Assembly (NCBI RefSeq): GCF_017355955.1
Contig: NZ_JAFFID010000004.1
Coordinates: 62,001-126,000 of the forward strand
Length of the DNA: 64,000 nucleotides
Direction of reading: 5' to 3'
Source: Sabulibacter ruber
Lineage (GTDB): Bacteria; Bacteroidota; Bacteroidia; Cytophagales; Hymenobacteraceae
Shown here: one piece after another, positions 51,088-60,823 of the stretch
How the letters are laid out: every line of letters starts with the position of its first letter
Numbering within the stretch: position 1 is the stretch's first letter
The notes under the pieces: generated by a model
Told to the model about the DNA's origin: nothing
The model's input: only the letters and a program-made list of their open reading frames with translations
The model's database searches: none
Program-made: the position numbers and the translations under genes

Positions 51088-52006
51088 CATAGAGATCCAT
51101 CCCGGCGACTCGCTCCTCATCAGGCTGAACATCTCCCGGTTGCCCAGCGGTACCCAGATAGATATTCCTATCCATGTATTTCGGGCCGAGGAGCCGGGAC
51201 CGGTCTTGTTGTTGATGGCCGGGATGCACGGCGATGAGGTGAACGGCATTGAGACTATCCGGCGTATGATCAGGCGGCGCATGTTGCAGCCTAAGTGCGG
51301 CACGGTGCTGGCAATTCCTATCCTGAACATCTACGGTTTCCTCAATTTCTCCCGGGAAGTGCCAGACGGCAAAGACGTGAACCGCAGTTTTCCCGGCAGT
51401 GCCACGGGCTCTCTGGCCAGCCGCGTAGCCGACAGGTTTACCCGCGAGATTCTGCCGCTGGTAGACTACGGCATTGACTTTCATACCGGGGGAGCCAGCC
51501 GGTCAAATTTCCCGCAGATCAGGTGTGAGTTAGAAGCCGAAGGAAATGATGCTTTGGCCCATGCGTTTGGAGCCCCTTTCATTCTTGATTCAAAACTGCG
51601 GCAAGGCTCCTTGCGCAAAGAGGCTTCCAGGTTGGGCAAATCCATCATTGTCTACGAGGGCGGGGAATCTTTGCGCCTGGATGAAAACAGCATTAACCTT
51701 GCCCTGGAAGGCACCATGCGCGTGATGCACCATTTAGGCATGGCCGATTCTTCTGTGCCGGCCTCTCAACCATCTGTAGTCTGTAGAAAAACCACCTGGG
51801 TCAGGGCTCGCCGAGCAGGCTTGTTCAGAAGTTTTGTGAAAAACGGAGAGCGGGTCAGCAGAGGGCAGCAGATTGGCATTGTAGGTGATCCGTATGGCTA
51901 CGCCAGCCATCCCATTACTTCCCCGGTGAGTGGGCACGTGATCGGGCTTAACCACATGCCGGTGGTGAACCAGGGAGACGCAATTCTGCATATAGGAATT
52001 GAATAA
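51065..52006 (+). CDS. Succinylglutamate desuccinylase/aspartoacylase-family peptidase
   Basis: 313 aa M14-like metallohydrolase. Zinc ligands His55 and Glu58 in [10 protein letters not shown] and His140 in DFHTGG; Arg107 in DVNRSFPG binds the substrate carboxylate. A C-terminal strand-rich domain with [20 protein letters not shown] resembles biotinyl-lipoyl folds, as in the AstE/AspA group. It overlaps rimK by 23 nt, so the reaction probably concerns glutamate tails or acylated amino acids; no direct proof. Confidence 0.87.
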   Translation: MAEMIINNIEIHPGDSLLIRLNISRLPSGTQIDIPIHVFRAEEPGPVLLLMAGMHGDEVNGIETIRRMIRRRMLQPKCGTVLAIPILNIYGFLNFSREVPDGKDVNRSFPGSATGSLASRVADRFTREILPLVDYGIDFHTGGASRSNFPQIRCELEAEGNDALAHAFGAPFILDSKLRQGSLRKEASRLGKSIIVYEGGESLRLDENSINLALEGTMRVMHHLGMADSSVPASQPSVVCRKTTWVRARRAGLFRSFVKNGERVSRGQQIGIVGDPYGYASHPITSPVSGHVIGLNHMPVVNQGDAILHIGIE

Positions 52007-52051
52007 TTTTTTTTCAGGAAGGAGTAGGGTAAAAAGTTTTTTTCACTGTCT

Positions 52052-52072
52052 TTTACCTACGCTGTAGGTAAA
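52052..52072. promoter_or_regulatory. Perfect 21-bp palindrome, candidate operator
   Basis: TTTACCTAC-GCT-GTAGGTAAA lies between the aspartoacylase-like gene and the TonB receptor, 42 nt before the receptor ATG. Arms of 9 bp with a 3-nt centre and no T tract suit a dimeric regulator better than a terminator. The pattern recalls DtxR/MntR-type metal-regulator sites, which is only a resemblance. Confidence 0.5.
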
Positions 52073-52113
52073 TTCCCCACTGGCAGCGGCCTTTTATCTC
52101 AAAACCTTCCTGA

Positions 52114-54489
52114 ATGTCTCTTTCTTTATGGTTACAAGATCCGGCGGGCAAGCGAAATGTCCGGTTCTTGTTTGGCTTGTTTTTTCTTTTGCTGCCCTTT
52201 ACCTCAACGGGGCAGAAATTCACCGTCAGCGGGTACGTGCGCGATGCCAAAACCGGCGAAAACCTCATTGGCGTAGCCATTCTCAACTCGGTTACCGGGC
52301 AAGGCACCGCCACCAACGCCTACGGGTTCTACAGTTTAACCCTGCCCAAAGACTCAGTCAAATTAGTGGCCTCGTATGTGGGTTATGAGCGTGGCTTCTT
52401 CTCCACTTACTTAGACAAAGACCTGCAGCAGAATCTGATGCTATCGCCGGTAACCACCGCTTTGCGCGAAGTGGAGATTGTGAACACCCGCCAGGAAGAC
52501 GTGCGCGAGAGCACCCGCATGAGCACCATCAACATGAGTGTGGCCCAGATCAAAGCAGTACCCGCGCTGTTTGGCGAAGTAGACGTGCTCAAGACTCTGC
52601 AATTGTTACCGGGGGTGCAGTCGGGCGGCGAGGGAACCAGCGGCTTGTACGTGCGCGGCGGTGGCCCAGACCAGAACCTGATTCTGCTGGACGGGGTGCC
52701 GGTGTACAACGCCTCGCACTTGTTCGGGTTTTTCTCGGTGTTCAATGCCGAGGCACTGAACAATGTGGAGTTGGTGAAAGGCGGTTTCCCGGCCCGTTAT
52801 GGCGGAAGGTTGTCCTCGGTGCTGGACATCTCCATGAAGGAAGGCAACATGAACGAGGTAGATGGTGAAGGCTCCATCGGGCTGATTGCCTCCCGGCTCA
52901 CGGTGGGTGCGCCCATCAAGAAAGACGTGGCTTCCTTCATTGTATCGGCGCGCCGCACCTACATTGATTTGCTGGCCCGGCCGTTCATGAACAAAGAAGA
53001 AGGCGTGGGTGGTTATTATTTCTATGACCTGAACGGTAAGCTGAACTGGAAAGTAAGCGACAAAGACCGCCTGTACCTGAGTGCTTACACCGGCTACGAT
53101 AAGTTCTACGCCACCACTGAGCGCAGCGGCACCGACGATGAAAAAAGCCAAGCTGGTTTAGGTTGGGGGAACCTTACCTCGGCGTTCCGCTGGAACCGCA
53201 TCCTCAACCAGCGCCTGTTCCTGAATACTCACCTCACCTACACCAAATACCAGTTTGACATCAGCAGCGAGGAAGAGTCGCGGTACCAGGGCGAGACGTA
53301 TGACTATAAACTGAAATACCTTTCCAACATCCGCGACCTGAGCGCCAAGTTGGACTTTGACTACATTCCCAACCCCAGCCATTATATCCGGTTCGGGACG
53401 CAGTACGTGCACCACCAGTTTCAGCCGGGCGCGCTGCAGGTGCGGGACACCAACGGCGGCGATGCCGAAGACCTCAACGTGAACACCCAGAAAACCAATG
53501 CCCAGGAAGTTGGCTTGTACGTGGAAGATGATCTGCGCCTTTCTGAACGCGTGAAGGTGAACGTGGGCGTGCGGGCAAACGGTTTTTACGTGAATAAGGA
53601 GTTCTATTCCTCGATGGAGCCCCGGGCCTCGGTGCGGTTCATCGCTAATGAGAAACTGAGCCTGAAAGCCTCGTACGCCAACATGACCCAGTTCATCCAC
53701 CTGCTCACCAACAGCGGCATCGGGCTGCCCACCGATCTTTGGGTACCGTCCACGGATAAGATCAAGCCCCAGCGCTCGCACCAGGTGGCCTTGGGCGCTA
53801 CCCGCACCATCGCCAATGACAAGCTGGAGGTAAGCCTGGAAGGGTATTACAAAACCATGCACAACCTCATTGAATACAAAGAGGGCGCCTCGTTTATTGG
53901 CATTTCCAACAGCTGGGACACCAAAGTGACCACCGGCAAAGGCTGGGCGTACGGCATGGAGCTGTTCCTGCACAAGAAAGTGGGCCGCACCAACGGCTGG
54001 ATTGGCTACACCCTGGCCTGGTCTAACCGGCAGTTTACAGAGCTGAACCGCGGCGAGAAATTCCCTTACCGCTATGACCGGCGGCACGATTTTGAAGTGG
54101 TGGTGATCCATCAACTGAAGCCGAATCTTACCTTATCGGGCACCTGGGTCTATGGCACGGGCAACGCCATCACCTTGCCCGAAGCCCGCTACGTGGTAGG
54201 TGATGCCTACTCTGGCGGCTACGGCGGCACCCAGACGTACAATGATTACGGGGCCCGCAACGGCTACCGCATGGCCTCTTACCACCGCGCCGACATCAGC
54301 CTGAGCCACACCAAGAAGAAACGCTGGGGCGAGGTAGTCAATAATATCAGTTTCTACAACGCCTATAACCGCAAGAACCCTTATTACATCTATGTGGAGG
54401 CAGGCGCGAAAGAAGGAGATCCGGCGGTGTTCAAGCAGATCAGCCTGTTTCCTGTGTTACCGTCCATCAGCAAGACTTTTAAGTTTTAG
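52114..54489 (+). CDS. TonB-dependent outer-membrane receptor with carboxypeptidase-like domain
   Basis: 791 aa. Signal peptide about 15-34 (RFLFGLFFLLLPFTSTGQ), CarboxypepD_reg-like domain (about 36-120, VSGYVRDAKTGENLIGVAIL), plug domain (about 130-235, TLQLLPGVQSGGEGTSGLYV and NLILLDGVPVYNASHLFGFF), then a 22-strand barrel to the C-terminal Phe. Length and lack of a FecR-type signalling extension fit SusC-like relatives that import siderophores or glycans. It is followed 6 nt later by the DUF4249 gene, a pairing common in Bacteroidota. The substrate is unknown. Confidence 0.92.
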   Translation: MSLSLWLQDPAGKRNVRFLFGLFFLLLPFTSTGQKFTVSGYVRDAKTGENLIGVAILNSVTGQGTATNAYGFYSLTLPKDSVKLVASYVGYERGFFSTYLDKDLQQNLMLSPVTTALREVEIVNTRQEDVRESTRMSTINMSVAQIKAVPALFGEVDVLKTLQLLPGVQSGGEGTSGLYVRGGGPDQNLILLDGVPVYNASHLFGFFSVFNAEALNNVELVKGGFPARYGGRLSSVLDISMKEGNMNEVDGEGSIGLIASRLTVGAPIKKDVASFIVSARRTYIDLLARPFMNKEEGVGGYYFYDLNGKLNWKVSDKDRLYLSAYTGYDKFYATTERSGTDDEKSQAGLGWGNLTSAFRWNRILNQRLFLNTHLTYTKYQFDISSEEESRYQGETYDYKLKYLSNIRDLSAKLDFDYIPNPSHYIRFGTQYVHHQFQPGALQVRDTNGGDAEDLNVNTQKTNAQEVGLYVEDDLRLSERVKVNVGVRANGFYVNKEFYSSMEPRASVRFIANEKLSLKASYANMTQFIHLLTNSGIGLPTDLWVPSTDKIKPQRSHQVALGATRTIANDKLEVSLEGYYKTMHNLIEYKEGASFIGISNSWDTKVTTGKGWAYGMELFLHKKVGRTNGWIGYTLAWSNRQFTELNRGEKFPYRYDRRHDFEVVVIHQLKPNLTLSGTWVYGTGNAITLPEARYVVGDAYSGGYGGTQTYNDYGARNGYRMASYHRADISLSHTKKKRWGEVVNNISFYNAYNRKNPYYIYVEAGAKEGDPAVFKQISLFPVLPSISKTFKF

Positions 54490-54495
54490 AAAATA

Positions 54496-55431
54496 ATGTT
54501 ACAGTACGTTTATGCCCTGTTTTTGGGGAAACAAGTGAAAAACAGCCTTGTGGGAATATGGGTGCTTTTTTTAGCCGGAGCGTTGGCGGGCTGCGAGACC
54601 GTGGTAGAGGTGGAGGTGCCAGAGCATACCCCCAAACTGGCGGTACAGTACACCCTCAACACCGATGACCCGAACAAAAACATGTTTGTAGGCCGGAGCC
54701 AGCCTGTGTTGTCCAATGATGAGCTTTGGCGTACCGGGTTGGTACGAGATGCCTCCATTACCATCAAAGACATCGCAGGAGCGGTAAAGCAGCAGTTTGT
54801 TTTCACGCCCAATGAGTACAATGCTGAGTTCGGGAATTATACCCCAACAGGTTGGTTTGTGCCGGAGCCGGGCCAGCAATATACGCTCACCATCAGTGCC
54901 CCCAACTTTGAGACCGTGCAAAGCACCTTAACCATGCCCGCGCCGGTGCCCGTGGTGTCTACCACTTTCCAGCCCGATTCCAAGAACGGACGGTTCAACC
55001 TATCGGGCATGCTGCGTATCCAGTTCAACGACCTGCCGAACCAGCAAGACAATTACCGCCTGATGGTGCAACTGCTGGATAACACCGGCAAGCCCCTGGG
55101 CTATGCCTTCTCCACCGAGGAAAACGATGATATCTTTGGCGAAGAAATTGAGCAGATTGAACTGTACAAAGTCTTTGACGATGGCTGGGCCAACCAGGGC
55201 GTAATCACGTTTTCGGGTAAGATCGGGTTTTACACCGGCGATAATCCGCCAACCCAGTTAGAGGTGGTTCTGCAGCACGTCACCCGTGACCTTTTCCTGT
55301 ATGAGCGCTCCAAGGACAATTATACCGAAGACAACCCCTTCGCTGAGCCGCTGAACCTGTACAGCAACATCCAGAACGGCTACGGCAATTTTGGAGGAAT
55401 TACCGTTACAAAGTTCAGGATCAGGCTTTAA
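54496..55431 (+). CDS. DUF4249 lipoprotein-like partner of the TonB receptor
   Basis: 311 aa. The hydrophobic N-terminus (NSLVGIWVLFLAGALAGCE) has a lipobox LAGC, giving an acylated Cys about 33; a somewhat long n-region leaves the exact start open (ATG at 54496 chosen). The beta-rich body carries TPKLAVQYTLNTDDPNKNMF and PGQQYTLTISAPNF, as in DUF4249. Such genes sit next to TonB receptors and may encode surface substrate-binding lipoproteins. A very strong terminator follows. Confidence 0.87.
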   Translation: MLQYVYALFLGKQVKNSLVGIWVLFLAGALAGCETVVEVEVPEHTPKLAVQYTLNTDDPNKNMFVGRSQPVLSNDELWRTGLVRDASITIKDIAGAVKQQFVFTPNEYNAEFGNYTPTGWFVPEPGQQYTLTISAPNFETVQSTLTMPAPVPVVSTTFQPDSKNGRFNLSGMLRIQFNDLPNQQDNYRLMVQLLDNTGKPLGYAFSTEENDDIFGEEIEQIELYKVFDDGWANQGVITFSGKIGFYTGDNPPTQLEVVLQHVTRDLFLYERSKDNYTEDNPFAEPLNLYSNIQNGYGNFGGITVTKFRIRL

Positions 55432-55460
55432 GAAGCTGCCGCAGATGTGCCTTCTTCCAT

Positions 55461-55505
55461 AAAACAGAAAGGCCGCTTACTCCAGGTAAGTGGCCTTTCT
55501 GTTTT
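55461..55505 (+). terminator. Strong terminator after DUF4249, also facing metF
   Basis: 20-bp arms (55461-55480, 55486-55505) match at 19 positions: AAAACAGAAAGGCCGCTTAC against GTAAGTGGCCTTTCTGTTTT, with a 5-nt loop. Usable on both strands between convergent operons. Confidence 0.92.
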
Positions 55506-55506
55506 A

Positions 55507-55540
55507 TGCCTGTTTTCTGAAAAGTAGCTTCAGAACGGTT
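55507..55540. repeat. Intergenic palindrome family copy
   Basis: GCCTGTTTTCTGAAAAGTAG then CTTCAGAACGG, abutting the metF stop. Confidence 0.5.
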
Positions 55541-56492
55541 AGAAGATAGCCCGGGCTACGGCGGCGGTGGCTTCAGACTTACTCATGGTGTAGAAGTGCA
55601 GGCTGGGCACGCCGAATTCCATCAGTTCTTTACACTGCTGAATGGCCCACTCAATTCCTACTTGTTTCACCGCTTGCGGGGTCTGGCAGGCCTCTACCGC
55701 ATTGACCAGATCCTCAGGGAAATCAATTTTGAAGAAGCGCGGCAAGGCGTTCAGTTGCCCTTTGGTGGTGAGCGGCTTCAGGCCCGGAATGATGGGCACG
55801 TTAATACCAATGGCTCGGCAGGCTTTCACAAAATCAAAGAACTTCTGGTTGTCAAAGAACATCTGCGTGATGATGTACTCCGCCCCTAGGTCTACTTTCT
55901 GTTTCAGGTACCTGAGATCGGTGGCCAGGTTGGGGGCATCTGAGTGCTTTTCGGGGTAACCGGCCACGCCAATGCAAAAATCGGTAGGCACAGGGTTTTC
56001 CATTTCCTCGTCCAGATAGACGCCGTGGTTCAGCTGTACTACCTGTTGGATAAGCTCAGACGCGTGGGCATGCCCGTCTTTGTGCGGCCGGAAGCCGGGT
56101 TCGGTTTTCACGGGGTCGCCGCGGAGCAGCAGCACGTTATCGATGCCCAGGAAGTTGAGGTCCATGAGGGCATTCTCGGTCTCTTCCCGGCTGAAGCCCC
56201 CGCAGATGATGTGCGGCACGGCATCCACGTGGTACTTATTCATAATGGCCGAACAGATACCCACCGTGCCCGGCCGTTTCCGGATAGTGATTTTCTCCAG
56301 CAGCCCGTTCTCCCGCTCTTTGAACACGTACTCCTCACGGTGGTACGTCACATTGATGAACGGCGGCTTGAACTCCATCAACGGGTCAATGCCTTCATAA
56401 ATGGACTGAATGCTGGTGCCTTTTACGGGCGGCAGAATCTCAAACGAGAAAAGGGTTTTGTTGGCGTTTTTTAAGTGCTCGGTAACTTTCAT
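55539..56492 (-). CDS. metF: Methylenetetrahydrofolate reductase
   Basis: 317 aa TIM-barrel flavoprotein. FSFEILPPVKG near the start supplies the catalytic Glu, PHIICGGFSREE and NVLLLRGDP are conserved, and ITQMFFDNQKFFDFVKACRA follows. It reduces methylene-THF to methyl-THF, the methyl donor used by MetH. It lies 234 nt after metH on the same strand, so both may respond to the SAM riboswitch in front of metH, unless the intervening palindromes stop transcription. Confidence 0.95.
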   Translation of the reverse strand: MKVTEHLKNANKTLFSFEILPPVKGTSIQSIYEGIDPLMEFKPPFINVTYHREEYVFKERENGLLEKITIRKRPGTVGICSAIMNKYHVDAVPHIICGGFSREETENALMDLNFLGIDNVLLLRGDPVKTEPGFRPHKDGHAHASELIQQVVQLNHGVYLDEEMENPVPTDFCIGVAGYPEKHSDAPNLATDLRYLKQKVDLGAEYIITQMFFDNQKFFDFVKACRAIGINVPIIPGLKPLTTKGQLNALPRFFKIDFPEDLVNAVEACQTPQAVKQVGIEWAIQQCKELMEFGVPSLHFYTMSKSEATAAVARAIF

Positions 56493-56558
56493 TGAAGTTA
56501 TTGTCTTAGGCCAAGGCCTTTCTTATTGCTTTTGTTTTGACTCTTTCTCCCTTCTTTT

Positions 56559-56647
56559 TGTCATCCTGAAAGGATCTTGTGAGCGAACGGTAGCAGCGCT
56601 TCTTTAACGCTTTTCTAGTTTGCCCACAAGATCTTTCCAATATGACA
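56559..56647. repeat. Inverted-repeat element of 89 bp in the metH-metF gap
   Basis: TGTCATCCTGAAAGGATCTT and GTG (56559-56581) pair with CACAAGATCTTTCCAATATG and ACA (56625-56647) at 19 of 23 positions. The 43-bp centre has no gene. I recall similar TGTCATCCTGA...GATCTT sequences as dispersed repeats in Bacteroidota; unverified. Confidence 0.6.
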
Positions 56648-56683
56648 GAAAGGGGAGTAGAGTCATTCTAAAGGTAGTCTTCC

Positions 56684-56719
56684 GTTTCGGGGCTGTTTTC
56701 CTCAAAACAACCCCGAAAC
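56684..56719. repeat. Intergenic palindrome family copy, 16-bp arms
   Basis: GTTTCGGGGCTGTTTT (56684-56699) and AAAACAACCCCGAAAC (56704-56719) match at 15 of 16 positions; it lies 7 nt after the metH stop and might end the metH transcript. Confidence 0.75.
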
Positions 56720-56726
56720 CGAAAGC

Positions 56727-59700
56727 TTAGTAATTCAGATTTGGCGACAGCCAGCGTTCCACTTCCTCCACAGTCATGCCTTTGCGCTGGGCGTAATCCT
56801 GCACCTGGTCTTTCTCGATCTTGCCCAACCCAAAGTACCTTGACTGCTTGTGCGCGAAGTACAACCCAGACACCGCCGCGGTAGGCAACATGGCCAAGCT
56901 CTCGGTCAAGGTGATGCCGGTGTTCTGCTCCACGTTCAGGAGTTGGAACAAGGTGGTTTTCTCGGTATGGTCCGGGCAGGCGGGATAACCGGGTGCCGGG
57001 CGGATGCCTTGATACTTTTCTTTAATCAGGTCCTCGTTGGTGAGGTTTTCCTCCGGCTCGTAGGCCCACAGTTCCTTCCGCACAATCTCATGCAGTTTCT
57101 CCGCGAAGGCTTCGGCCAGTCGGTCGGCCAGGGCTTTGGCCATGATGCTGTGGTAATCGTCGTGGTCGGCTTCAAACTGTTTCACCAGGTCATCCAACCC
57201 GATTCCGGCAGTTACCGCAAAACCACCCACGTAATCCTGCAGACCGGTTTCTTTGGGTGCCACAAAATCAGCCAGAGCCAGGTTTGGTACGTTCGGTCCT
57301 TTCTGGCCTTGCTGGCGCAGGGTGCGGAACGTGGTCAAAACCTGAGAGCGGTTCGCATCAGCGTAGACTTCCACGTCATCGTCACCAATGCTGTTAGCCG
57401 GGAACAAGCCAGCCACGCCGTTGGCGGTGAGCAGCTTTTCGTTTACAATGCGTTTCAGCAGGGCTTGGGCATCGGCGTACAGTTTGGTGGCCTCGGCGCC
57501 AATTACTTCGTCCTCCAGCAGTCTTGGGAATTTGCCGTGCAGCTCCCAGGCCTGGAAGAAAGGCGTCCAGTCAATGTACGGCACCAGTTCCTCCAGCGGG
57601 AAGTTCTGGAACACCTGCACGCCTTGTTTGGCTGGGGTATACACGTCCTCGGCTTTCCATTCAATGGGCAGCTTATTGGCGCGGGCCTCGGCCAATGGCA
57701 AATATTTCTTCTCTTTCTGACGGCTCAGGTAACCTTCGCGCATCTGGTCGTACTCCGTCCTGATGTCCTGCGTGAATTTCTCTTTCTGGTCATTGCTCAA
57801 AAGAGAACCCACCACCGGCACACTGCGCGAAGCATCCAATACGTGCACCACCGGACCGTTATACGCCGGCGCAATTTTTACGGCCGTATGGGCGCGGGAC
57901 GTGGTGGCACCGCCAATCAAAAGCGGCACGTTGAAGTTCTGGCGCTCCATCTCCTTGGCCACGTGCACCATCTCGTCCAGTGACGGGGTAATCAAGCCGC
58001 TGAGGCCAATCACGTCTACGTTCTGCTCGCGGGCCACGTCCAGGATTTTATCGGCGGGGGTCATCACGCCCAGGTCAATCACCTCGTAGTTGTTGCAACC
58101 CAGCACCACGCCCACAATGTTTTTCCCGATGTCGTGCACGTCGCCTTTCACGGTGGCCAGCAGCACTTTGCCAGCGGTACGCGGTCCCGTTTCCTCGCCG
58201 TTTTCGGCAGATCTGGCTTTTTCCTCTTCAATGAACGGCAGCAGGTAGGCAACGGCTTTCTTCATAACGCGGGCGCTTTTCACTACCTGCGGCAGGAACA
58301 TTTTGCCTTCACCGAAGAGGTCACCCACCACGTTCATGCCGTCCATGAGCGGACCTTCAATCACTTCCAGCGGTTTGCTGTACAGGTGGCGGGCTTCTTC
58401 CACGTCCTGGTCAATGTATTCTACCAGCCCTTTCACCAACGCGTGCGTTAAACGCTGCTGCACCGGTTCCTGGCGCCACGCCTCGTCACGCACTACTTCC
58501 TTGCCTTTGTTTTTCACCGTCTCGGCGAATTCCACCAGGCGCTCGGTAGCATCGGGGCGGCGGTTCAGGAGCACGTCTTCCACGCGCTCCAGCAGGTCTT
58601 TCGGGATTTCCTCGTAGACCTCCAGCATACCCGCGTTCACGATGCCCATGTCCAGCCCGGCTTTGATGGCGTGATACAGGAACACAGAGTGCATGGCCTC
58701 CCGCACGGGATCATTGCCGCGGAACGAGAAGGAAATGTTACTCACCCCACCGCTTACTTTGGCGCCCGGCAGGTTCTGCTTGATCCAGCGGGTGGCGTTG
58801 ATGAAGTCAACGGCGTAGTTGTTGTGCTCCTCAATACCGGTAGCCACGGTGAGGATGTTGGGGTCAAAGATGATGTCCTCGGCGGGGAAGCCTACTTCTT
58901 TGGTTAAAATATTATAGGCACGCTGGCAGATCTGGATGCGGCGCTCGTAGTTGTCGGCTTGGCCTTCTTCGTCAAACGCCATCACCACCACGGCGGCGCC
59001 GTAGCTGCGTACTTTGCGGGCGATTTCCCTGAATTTCTCTTCGCCTTCTTTGAGCGAGATGGAGTTCACAATCGCTTTCCCCTGCACGCACTTGAGACCA
59101 GCTTCAATCACGCTCCACTTAGAGGAATCGATCATGATAGGCACGCGGGCGATGTCTGGTTCAGAGGCGATCAGGTTCAGGAACGTGGTCATGGCAGCTT
59201 CTGAGTCCAGCATGCCTTCGTCCATGTTCACGTCAATGATCTGTGCGCCGTTCTCCACCTGCTGACGGGCTACCGCCAAAGCTTCCTCGTACTGCTCGTT
59301 CAAGATCAAACGCGCGAATTTCTTGGAACCGGTCACGTTGGTGCGTTCTCCGATGTTCACGAAGTTAGAACCCTCAAAAATGGTAAGCGGCTCCAGACCC
59401 GAGTAAGTTGGTACGGCCGGTAATTGCGGCAACGGGCGCGGTGGGTATTCTTTGGCAATCTCGGCGATGACCTTGATGTGCGGAGGCGTGGTACCGCAAC
59501 AACCACCCACAATGTTCACGAAGTTGTTCTCCAAGAAATCGCGGATGTGCTGGCCCATCTGCTCGGGTGTCTCGTCATACGCCCCAAAGGCGTTAGGAAG
59601 ACCGGCATTAGGGTACGCGCTGATTCTGAACTTAGAAGCCTTGCTCAAAGACTGCAAGTGCGGACGCAACTGCTTGGCACCCAGGGCGCAGTTAAAGCCC

Positions 59701-60416
59701 ACGCTCAAGAGTGGCATGTGCGATACCGAGTACAAAAACGCTTCCACGGTCTGGCCGGAAAGGGTACGTCCGCTGGCATCGGTAATGGTACCAGACACCA
59801 TCAAAGGCAGGCGCTTGCCCGTTTGCTGGCTATATTGGTCAATGGCGAACAAAGCCGCCTTGGCGTTGAGGGTATCAAAAATGGTTTCCACCAGGAGCAA
59901 ATCCACGCCGCCGTCTACCAAACCTCTTACCTGCTCGGTGTAGGCGTCTACCAGCTCATCGTAGGTGATGGCGCGGTAACCGGGGTTGTTCACGTCTGGT
60001 GAGAGGGAAGCGGTACGATTGGTGGGCCCGATGGCTCCGGCCACAAAACGTGGTTTGTCTGGCGTTCTGGCGGTCCACTCATCGGCGGCCTCCCGGGCAA
60101 TACGCGCCGACTCGTAGTTCAGTTCGTACACCAGGTCCTGCATGTCGTAGTCGGCCATGGCGATGAAGGTGCCGCTGAAGGTATTGGTTTCGGCAATATC
60201 GGCGCCAGCCTCAAAGTAGAGGCTGTGGATTTCCTTGATGATGTGCGGCTGGGTGATGGAGAGCAAATCGTTGTTGCCCTTCACATCTTTATGGTAGTCT
60301 TTGAAGCGTTCGCCGCGGTAATCTTCCTCTTGGAGGTTGTACCGCTGGATCATGGTGCCCATGGCACCGTCTAAGACTAAAACTCGTTTCTGTACTTCTT
60401 CCTCAATGCGGGTCAT
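56727..60416 (-). CDS. metH: Cobalamin-dependent methionine synthase
   Basis: 1229 aa, ATG at 60416 (three more codons upstream start only with TTG). All four modules are present: homocysteine-binding barrel ([20 protein letters not shown]; zinc cysteines in [11 protein letters not shown] and [10 protein letters not shown]), pterin-binding barrel ([20 protein letters not shown]), cap and B12 domain ([20 protein letters not shown], base-off His in DVHDIGK), and activation domain ([20 protein letters not shown]). It transfers the methyl of methyl-THF to homocysteine. The activation domain implies reductive reactivation using SAM. Expression should be turned down by SAM through the upstream riboswitch. 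Confidence 0.97.
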   Translation of the reverse strand: MTRIEEEVQKRVLVLDGAMGTMIQRYNLQEEDYRGERFKDYHKDVKGNNDLLSITQPHIIKEIHSLYFEAGADIAETNTFSGTFIAMADYDMQDLVYELNYESARIAREAADEWTARTPDKPRFVAGAIGPTNRTASLSPDVNNPGYRAITYDELVDAYTEQVRGLVDGGVDLLLVETIFDTLNAKAALFAIDQYSQQTGKRLPLMVSGTITDASGRTLSGQTVEAFLYSVSHMPLLSVGFNCALGAKQLRPHLQSLSKASKFRISAYPNAGLPNAFGAYDETPEQMGQHIRDFLENNFVNIVGGCCGTTPPHIKVIAEIAKEYPPRPLPQLPAVPTYSGLEPLTIFEGSNFVNIGERTNVTGSKKFARLILNEQYEEALAVARQQVENGAQIIDVNMDEGMLDSEAAMTTFLNLIASEPDIARVPIMIDSSKWSVIEAGLKCVQGKAIVNSISLKEGEEKFREIARKVRSYGAAVVVMAFDEEGQADNYERRIQICQRAYNILTKEVGFPAEDIIFDPNILTVATGIEEHNNYAVDFINATRWIKQNLPGAKVSGGVSNISFSFRGNDPVREAMHSVFLYHAIKAGLDMGIVNAGMLEVYEEIPKDLLERVEDVLLNRRPDATERLVEFAETVKNKGKEVVRDEAWRQEPVQQRLTHALVKGLVEYIDQDVEEARHLYSKPLEVIEGPLMDGMNVVGDLFGEGKMFLPQVVKSARVMKKAVAYLLPFIEEEKARSAENGEETGPRTAGKVLLATVKGDVHDIGKNIVGVVLGCNNYEVIDLGVMTPADKILDVAREQNVDVIGLSGLITPSLDEMVHVAKEMERQNFNVPLLIGGATTSRAHTAVKIAPAYNGPVVHVLDASRSVPVVGSLLSNDQKEKFTQDIRTEYDQMREGYLSRQKEKKYLPLAEARANKLPIEWKAEDVYTPAKQGVQVFQNFPLEELVPYIDWTPFFQAWELHGKFPRLLEDEVIGAEATKLYADAQALLKRIVNEKLLTANGVAGLFPANSIGDDDVEVYADANRSQVLTTFRTLRQQGQKGPNVPNLALADFVAPKETGLQDYVGGFAVTAGIGLDDLVKQFEADHDDYHSIMAKALADRLAEAFAEKLHEIVRKELWAYEPEENLTNEDLIKEKYQGIRPAPGYPACPDHTEKTTLFQLLNVEQNTGITLTESLAMLPTAAVSGLYFAHKQSRYFGLGKIEKDQVQDYAQRKGMTVEEVERWLSPNLNY

Positions 60417-60494
60417 CTTGTGCAAACCTAAAGGGTTAGTTGCGGCTCAAGAAAGGGCAGAGGAAAGTGGCGGGCGCAGGTAGGTAGGGACTCC

Positions 60495-60605
60495 GTCACT
60501 TATCTCCCCCGGCGCATAGGTGCAGCGGGTAGGACGTAGCACCCAACTGAATTGGGTTGCTAAGACATCACAGGGCCTAGTCCCTCCGTCTTTCTTGATA
60601 AGCAT
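60495..60605 (-). promoter_or_regulatory. SAM-I (S-box) riboswitch ahead of metH
   Basis: On the minus strand, CTTATCAAGAAAGACGGAGG is followed by GACTAGGCCC, TGATGTCTTAGCAACCC, a hairpin and finally GATAAG, which closes P1 with CTTATC (60597-60602 with 60499-60504). The GAGGGAcT-GGCCC and GCAACC blocks match the SAM-I consensus. AGTCCCT just past the aptamer complements AGGGACT inside it, a likely anti-aptamer switch. Confidence 0.85.
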
Positions 60606-60608
60606 CTG

Positions 60609-60640
60609 CAAAGATACAGCCTGATGTTGGATTCTGCAAA
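60609..60640 (-). promoter_or_regulatory. Canonical Bacteroidota promoter for the metH leader
   Basis: On the minus strand: TTTG (60637-60640), a 20-nt spacer, TATCTTTG (60609-60616). Both elements match the consensus. The predicted start is about 60602, at the base of the riboswitch P1 stem. Confidence 0.85.
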
Positions 60641-60674
60641 TGAGTAGGTTGGGGATTGAAAGGATGAAGTCAGG

Positions 60675-60715
60675 CGTTTTGAGGCTGTTTTCAGAAAGAA
60701 TGGCCTAAAACAGAA
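60675..60715. repeat. Intergenic palindrome family copy
   Basis: CGTTTTGAGGCTGTTTTCAG then AAAGAATGGCCTAAAACAG; left half is exact consensus. Confidence 0.65.
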
Positions 60716-60823
60716 ATGGCCTGAACCGGGCTGGAAGCAGATGCATCCAATGTAGCTGTGCAGAGTGATCTGGCCCGGTTATTCTATCTCAGAGAAGGTG
60801 GTTGATGAATTGGGTGGATGTAT

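Noticed and set aside
56850-57983. 377-codon open frame opposite metH
   Set aside because: Runs antisense through a full-length conserved enzyme; composition reflects the GC-rich opposite strand, and no domain is recognisable.
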